In this document: positions 59,495 to 64,000 of the stretch, piece after piece
Layout of the letters: each line of letters starts with the position of its first letter
Numbering within the stretch: position 1 is the stretch's first letter
Assembly (NCBI GenBank): GCA_017051695.1
Contig: JAFIDK010000001.1
Coordinates: 186,001-250,000 of the forward strand
DNA: 64,000 bases
Origin: Algoriphagus aestuarii
GTDB lineage: Bacteria; Bacteroidota; Bacteroidia; Cytophagales; Cyclobacteriaceae
Direction: 5' to 3'
Translations under genes and position numbers: made by a program
The notes under the pieces: generated by a model
The model's database searches: none
What the model saw: only the letters and a program-made list of their open reading frames with translations
What the model was told of the DNA's origin: nothing

Positions 59495-61177
59495 TTAATC
59501 CAAAAACTTCCAGCTGGCTTTGTGATCTTTTTTCAAAGGATTGCCAGTGACTTTAGCCCTTAGGATTTCGATCGGCATGGCATTCTGGCTTAGGATCAGA
59601 TCATGAAATTCCTTCTCGCCCATCTTGCCTGAATTGACAACCTCATCTCTCATAGCGTAAATTTCCAAAGCTCCGATCATATAAGCGATCTGATAAAGCG
59701 GTCCATATCGACCTTCAAAGGATCTTCTTACTTCTGCTTCCGCATTGGCTCTTTCGTGCCCCACTTTATCTACCAATAAGTCAATGCATTCCTGTGTTGT
59801 CATTTCCTCTAAATGATAGCTCAATGAGAAAATGATTCTGGCGCAACGGTGCATTCTCCAGAAGAGCATTCCTATTTTATCCTTGGCATCTCTAGGAAAA
59901 CCTCTATCCCAAAGCACAAATTCCCAATACAATGCCCAGCCTTCTGTCCAGAAAGGAGTTCCAAACATCCGACGGTGGGTCATATTCCTCTGATTCATAA
60001 ATTGCTGCAAATGATGCCCTGGAATCAGCTCATGCTGAACGGTTGCCCGGGAAAAATGAGGGTTGTTTCCCCGCATACTCATCATTTTATCCTCGTGGCT
60101 CATTTCGGAGGTAGGATAGGCAATCTGGATTGTTTCTCCTCCTAAGAAAAACGGACTCACGCGCTGACGTTCAGCAGAAATCATTATCGTCCTCCAGGTT
60201 TCTTTTGCCAAAGGTGGAACTGTAATCAGGTCATTGCTCTCCACATAGTCGGTAGCTTCTTCCGCCAAACGAATCACCTCAGCAGGCCATTCACCAGCAG
60301 GCAAATACGTTTCCTTGACCATTTCTAAAGCAGCTTTCCAATCGTTCCCAAACCCTAACTCGTTGGAAGCCTTCAGCATTTCTTTTTCACACCAAGCAAA
60401 TTGCTTTTCCGCCTCTGCAATCAATTCCTCCGGACTATAGGCGATCATTTCGAAGGCCAATTGATTCAATAAAGCTTCTCTTCCAATTGGCTTCCCGATG
60501 ATTCCACTTCCATCGTCTTTCACCGAATTGGTATAATGCTCCCGCAAAGCTTTGGCATATGATTTCATGCTGGCTTCCAGTTTTTTCCAAGGCTCAGGCA
60601 TCCACCAGGTAAACATTGGATCGAAATCGTAATAGTAGCTATATGCCTCACCTACAACTTTTGCCAATGTTTCTACTGCCTCAGCAGCTAAATCTGCCTT
60701 TTGCCAACTGGTATATTTTGGGGTACCTGAAAGATTTTTTAATTGAGCATCCACTTTTTTTGCTACTTCATTCCAACTGGCTGCAAGGACCTGAGCATCG
60801 GGTGTTTTTGCCCTTCTTCTGGCTATTACAAATTCCTCCAGAGGGACTCCAAATGCCACCACTGAAGAAATCTCTTCAAATGCTTTTCGCTCCAATCCCA
60901 GCTCGGCAAGTTCTTTTTCCAAAAAATTCCGAAACAGGACATAATCGATTTTACCATCCTCCGAGAGGCTGTTATAATTCAGTTTTTGAAGATTGCTGAG
61001 ATATTCTTGGTTAAACTCCTCGATCCGGTCAAAATATTCCAAGGAGAGATTATTGGTGTATAACCTTCTGAGAGCTCCCCAGTCTGCCTGGTAAGTTTGA
61101 ATGGTTTGTACCAGTTCTGTTGCGGAGACCAGTTGCAAACTCATGCTGAATAAAATAAGCAGTAACGTTTTTATCAT
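59495..61177 (-). CDS. DUF885 secreted metallopeptidase-like protein
   Basis: A 560-residue protein with a signal peptide (1-19, VSATE). Mostly helical DUF885 fold. The zinc motif HELIPGHHLQ (HExxxGHH-like) is near residues 377-386, followed by EGWALYWEFV (third-ligand Glu) around 413-422. Such proteins resemble M32/M3 helical carboxypeptidases. The substrate is unknown. Converges with the Spy-like gene. Confidence 0.85.
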   Translation of the reverse strand: MIKTLLLILFSMSLQLVSATELVQTIQTYQADWGALRRLYTNNLSLEYFDRIEEFNQEYLSNLQKLNYNSLSEDGKIDYVLFRNFLEKELAELGLERKAFEEISSVVAFGVPLEEFVIARRRAKTPDAQVLAASWNEVAKKVDAQLKNLSGTPKYTSWQKADLAAEAVETLAKVVGEAYSYYYDFDPMFTWWMPEPWKKLEASMKSYAKALREHYTNSVKDDGSGIIGKPIGREALLNQLAFEMIAYSPEELIAEAEKQFAWCEKEMLKASNELGFGNDWKAALEMVKETYLPAGEWPAEVIRLAEEATDYVESNDLITVPPLAKETWRTIMISAERQRVSPFFLGGETIQIAYPTSEMSHEDKMMSMRGNNPHFSRATVQHELIPGHHLQQFMNQRNMTHRRMFGTPFWTEGWALYWEFVLWDRGFPRDAKDKIGMLFWRMHRCARIIFSLSYHLEEMTTQECIDLLVDKVGHERANAEAEVRRSFEGRYGPLYQIAYMIGALEIYAMRDEVVNSGKMGEKEFHDLILSQNAMPIEILRAKVTGNPLKKDHKASWKFLD

Positions 61178-61531
61178 GGTTGATGGTGGCTATGTAAGAG
61201 GATTAATTTAAAGCTTTTGGAATGAATCTATCCAGATTTTTTATAAGCGAGAGATTTTCTGTTTTAGAATTTATTCCTAAAATGTGGATAAACCTGAATT
61301 TTCCTACTCGGGGTGTGAAAAAATGACAACCAAAATCACATCCACTAAAATTGTTTCTTTTTCGTGCAACTCATGGTTCCCAATCTGCATCCTTCTAGAG
61401 TATCTGCTTGACAAAGCTTCACTCTAACTCTTTTAAAAACAATTCATTATATTCAGATAGCAATCAAACAAGATTTACCAAACCTTACATTTTTCATCAA
61501 TTCTTCACCAATCACTACAAACCTTAAAAAA
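61178..61531. other. 354-bp intergenic region upstream of the ABC operon
   Basis: AT-rich. It probably holds promoters for DUF885 (left) and the ABC operon (right), but no exact TAnnTTTG precedes either gene. A 34-codon frame at 61323-61427 lacks support. Confidence 0.4.
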
Positions 61532-62419
61532 ATGATTTTAACCATTAAAAATCTTTCAAAAACCTACCCAAATGGGGTTCAGGCTTTGAATGACATTTCT
61601 CTGGAAATCCCTCAAGGTATGTTTGGCTTACTGGGTCCAAACGGTGCCGGTAAATCCACATTGATGAGAACCATCTCCACACTCCAAGATGCTGACAGTG
61701 GGAGTATCTCGCTGGACAATATCAATGTACTAGAGGACAAACAATCCGTCAGAGAGAAACTCGGCTACTTACCTCAGGACTTTGGTCTTTATCCAAGAAT
61801 CAGTGCGGAAGTAATGTTGGATCATATAGCCCAGATGAAAGGAATAGGAAACAAATCAGACCGCAAAATCCTGGTGGAAAGCCTTCTTCACAAGGTCAAT
61901 TTGTACAAGGACAGAAAAAAGGGATTGGGTACCTACTCTGGAGGCATGAGGCAACGTTTTGGAATTGCACAAGCTTTGGTCGGCAATCCCTCCTTGATCA
62001 TTGTGGACGAACCGACTGCAGGTTTGGATCCATCTGAAAGAAACCGATTCTACAACCTGCTTTCTGAAATCGGTGAAAATACCATCGTGATTCTTTCCAC
62101 ACATATCGTAGAGGATGTCAATACCCTTTGCTCCAATATGGCGATTATCTGTAAAGGCGAGGTACTGATGCAAGGAAAACCTAAAGATGGGATTGCAAGC
62201 GTCCAAGGAAGAATCTACCAAAAGTCCATTGACAAAGCTGAGCTGGAATCATATCGAACTGAATACAATTTGATTTCTACCAAATTGATAGAAGGAAAAC
62301 TCAGTCTCCGAGTAGAAAGTGAAACTGATCCTGGAAATGGTTTCGCACAAGTACCTGCTGATCTGGAAGATGTCTATTTCAGTTACATTTCAAAGAAAGT
62401 AGATCCCATTACTATCTAA
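61532..62419 (+). CDS. ABC transporter ATP-binding protein
   Basis: A 295-residue ABC ATPase. Walker A GPNGAGKST (35-43), Q-loop LPQDFGLYP, signature YSGGMRQRFG near 135-144, Walker B LIIVDEPTAGLDP, and H-loop STHIVED. The Q-loop QDFGLYPRIS and the long C-terminal tail are typical of ABC-2 exporters. It probably works with the permease whose ATG is 9 bp downstream. Confidence 0.95.
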   Translation: MILTIKNLSKTYPNGVQALNDISLEIPQGMFGLLGPNGAGKSTLMRTISTLQDADSGSISLDNINVLEDKQSVREKLGYLPQDFGLYPRISAEVMLDHIAQMKGIGNKSDRKILVESLLHKVNLYKDRKKGLGTYSGGMRQRFGIAQALVGNPSLIIVDEPTAGLDPSERNRFYNLLSEIGENTIVILSTHIVEDVNTLCSNMAIICKGEVLMQGKPKDGIASVQGRIYQKSIDKAELESYRTEYNLISTKLIEGKLSLRVESETDPGNGFAQVPADLEDVYFSYISKKVDPITI

Positions 62420-62428
62420 AGAGCAGAT

Positions 62429-64000
62429 ATGTTTTTGGACATTTTCATTTTTGAATTGAGATACCGGTTTAGTCGTCCGGCCACTTATATCTACTTTGGA
62501 CTATTGCTTATCGTAGCAATGCTGCTTATTGGTTTCGGAAATACTCCAGCTTCCGAAAAAGTGTTTCACAACGCACCAATTGTGATCGCTAACCTCCAAC
62601 TGTTGATCTCTTTATTTGGGATTCTCCTCGCTTCTGCAGTGATGGGAGTACCTCTATACAGGGATTTGGAACATAAAACTGGAACTTTCCTCTTCAGTTA
62701 CCCCATTTCCAAATTCGCCTATTTTATGGGAAGGTTTTGGGGTTCTTTCGTTACGCTTCTTTTCATTTCTTTCGGAAGTATTATTGGGATTTATATCGGT
62801 AGTCTCCTTGGCCCTACTTTTGGCACAGACGCGCTTCGATACGGCCCAAACCATTTGATGAATTACCTGCAGCCTTGGTTGACACTCACCTTGCCTAATT
62901 TATGGTTTGCGGCAACTTTGTTTTTTGCATTGATCGTCTTTACCCGAAACATCAAATCCATATATTCAGGAGGCATCGTTGTCTTTATAGCTTATTTGCT
63001 TGCAAATTTTCTGGCCAATGACATCGAAAACAAGGACTTGGTACAGCTACTGGACCCTTTTGGCCTGAATACTTTCGAATACCAAACGCGGTATTTGACT
63101 CCCTTTGAGCAAAACAATTTCATTCTTCCCCTGACAGGGAACCTGCTAGGAAACAGATTGCTTTGGTCTGGAATAGGACTGGTATTTTTCCTCGCTGCCT
63201 ATTTTCGTTTCAGTTTTGCCTATTTCTTCCGAACTGATCAAAAAAAGTCCAAAAAAGCGAAGGAAGCTGAATTTGCCCCAAGTCTTACTGGCATCATCGC
63301 AAAAGCAAATTTTGCAGGGAATTACCAGTGGAGCAGTTTTAAAACACTGACCAAAATCGAGGTCCAAAACATTGTGAAAGACGTGTATTTCCGGTCCATT
63401 TTATTGGGTGGAATGGTCTTTTTGATATTGGATTTTTGGATAGGAAACACGCTTTATTCTGTCCCAAATTTCCCCTCCACTTCATTTTTGATGGAGTACA
63501 AAACGTTTGATTACAACATCTTCGTCTTCATCATTCTGGTTTTCTTCACTGGAGAAGCCCTACATCGAGACAAAGCATCCGGCTATTCAGTCATCAATGA
63601 CACCTTTCCGGTAAAAGACGGGACTGTGATTGCCTCAAAATTTTTCGGAATGGCTTTTATTTGTCTTATTTTGACTACCCTACCCATCCTAGTAGGAATC
63701 ATCATTCAGACTTTAAAAGGGTATTTCCAATATGATTTAACCGTCTACTTGGTAGACAGTTACTTGATTTCTCTGCCAGATTACCTACAAATGGTCATGC
63801 TGGTTTTTGCTGTTCATCTTTTTGTCAACAACAAATTTGCAGGCCATGCCGCCGCAATTGGAATCTGGGTATTGATAATAGTGATGAGGGATTTTGCAGG
63901 ATATAATTTCAATCTTTTCTTCTTCTCCTATAAGCCGGGATACCGATGGAGTGACATGAACGGACTGGGACATTTTGGGGAACCTTTGTTTTGGTTCAAC
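62429..64000 (+). CDS. ABC-2 permease, N-terminal part (truncated by window)
   Basis: A reading frame of 524 codons from ATG 62429 that is still open at the window end. The N-terminus FLDIFIFELRYRFSRP leads into at least eight hydrophobic segments (for example YFGLLLIVAMLLIGFG, LISLFGILLASAVMGV, ISFGSIIGIYIGSLLG), a soluble PKSL-like linker near 270, and a second set from about 325. The large open frame and two-part helix pattern suggest the Bacteroidota ABC-permease/M1-aminopeptidase fusion, whose peptidase would lie beyond the window; this part is inference. Confidence 0.8.
   Translation, partial: MFLDIFIFELRYRFSRPATYIYFGLLLIVAMLLIGFGNTPASEKVFHNAPIVIANLQLLISLFGILLASAVMGVPLYRDLEHKTGTFLFSYPISKFAYFMGRFWGSFVTLLFISFGSIIGIYIGSLLGPTFGTDALRYGPNHLMNYLQPWLTLTLPNLWFAATLFFALIVFTRNIKSIYSGGIVVFIAYLLANFLANDIENKDLVQLLDPFGLNTFEYQTRYLTPFEQNNFILPLTGNLLGNRLLWSGIGLVFFLAAYFRFSFAYFFRTDQKKSKKAKEAEFAPSLTGIIAKANFAGNYQWSSFKTLTKIEVQNIVKDVYFRSILLGGMVFLILDFWIGNTLYSVPNFPSTSFLMEYKTFDYNIFVFIILVFFTGEALHRDKASGYSVINDTFPVKDGTVIASKFFGMAFICLILTTLPILVGIIIQTLKGYFQYDLTVYLVDSYLISLPDYLQMVMLVFAVHLFVNNKFAGHAAAIGIWVLIIVMRDFAGYNFNLFFFSYKPGYRWSDMNGLGHFGEPLFWFN

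Noticed and set aside
61323-61427. A 34-codon frame between DUF885 and the ABC ATPase
   Set aside because: Short, no family resemblance and no promoter or RBS support.

Overview
The window is about 64 kb of AT-rich bacterial chromosome from a member of the Bacteroidota, most likely order Cytophagales, close to Cyclobacteriaceae/Algoriphagus. The evidence is the gene content (bshC, standalone mnmD, DUF5606, DUF3810, DUF4221, a PorT-like barrel beside ubiE, S16 with a long Ala/Glu tail, ftsK followed by lolA) and repeated exact matches to the Bacteroidota -7 promoter element TAnnTTTG just upstream of genes. Many starts are ATG without a clear Shine-Dalgarno, and several are GTG or TTG. Placement below phylum is inference. 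Both window ends cut genes: bshC at the left and an ABC permease at the right.

Layout. 0-5.2 kb: bshC (partial), an M16 peptidase-ispF-mnmD operon with ATGA overlaps, two tandem coiled-coil membrane paralogues, a lipoprotein and psd. 5.2-9.6 kb: gdhA, an overlapping cdsA/DUF2007/CPBP operon, and divergent dusB. 9.7-12.1 kb: a solitary DUF4143 ATPase and an EamA transporter. 12.1-20.8 kb: DUF3810, NifU-like, ThuA-like, a VanX-like dipeptidase, an SDR, a small four-cysteine secreted peptide followed by a DUF4221 lipoprotein, porT, menG/ubiE, engB, DUF5606 and a small conserved gene. 20.8-28.3 kb is the most accessory-looking part: a GIY-YIG gene bracketed by composite repeats, a TIM-barrel isomerase, a second DUF4143 ATPase, rnhA, marC, a REP-associated transposase flanked by two hairpins, an aminotransferase, aroQ and vapBC. 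28.3-39.3 kb is mostly housekeeping: xerD, a lipoprotein, pyrD, ftsK, lolA, pabA-like, cvpA, yqeY, pdxJ, a hydrolase, a tetrapyrrole methylase and a dipeptidase. 39.4-47.5 kb: a PEGA-repeat protein, then a carbohydrate-catabolism cluster (HUMPS-family decarboxylase/aldolase, zinc dehydrogenase, SDR, TIM-barrel isomerase, SMP-30 lactonase, heparinase-II/III-like lyase). 47.5-54.2 kb: a serine hydrolase, tRNA-Arg(CCU), rpsP-rimM-trmD-rplS, a second ThuA-like protein and gltX. 54.2-64 kb: a plug/MG2 protein, a beta-barrel, an ECF sigma/membrane protein/Spy-like operon, a DUF885 protein and an ABC transporter.

Candidates for undescribed biology: (1) two solitary DUF4143 ATPase genes, each preceded by its own phased array of short sites (42-bp and 23-bp period); (2) a GIY-YIG gene between two ~140-170 bp direct repeats; (3) a REP transposase flanked by two 31-bp hairpins, with a related, centrally expanded copy 19 kb away; (4) a secreted four-Cys peptide coupled through a 13-bp hairpin to a DUF4221 lipoprotein; (5) a sigma/membrane protein/Spy-like operon reminiscent of CnrYXH whose Spy-like protein ends in a TonB-plug-like tail; and (6) a sugar cluster containing a KGPDC-like enzyme but no visible kinase. 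No CRISPR array, prophage or rRNA operon was seen. No database search was run; family names come from recognised motifs.
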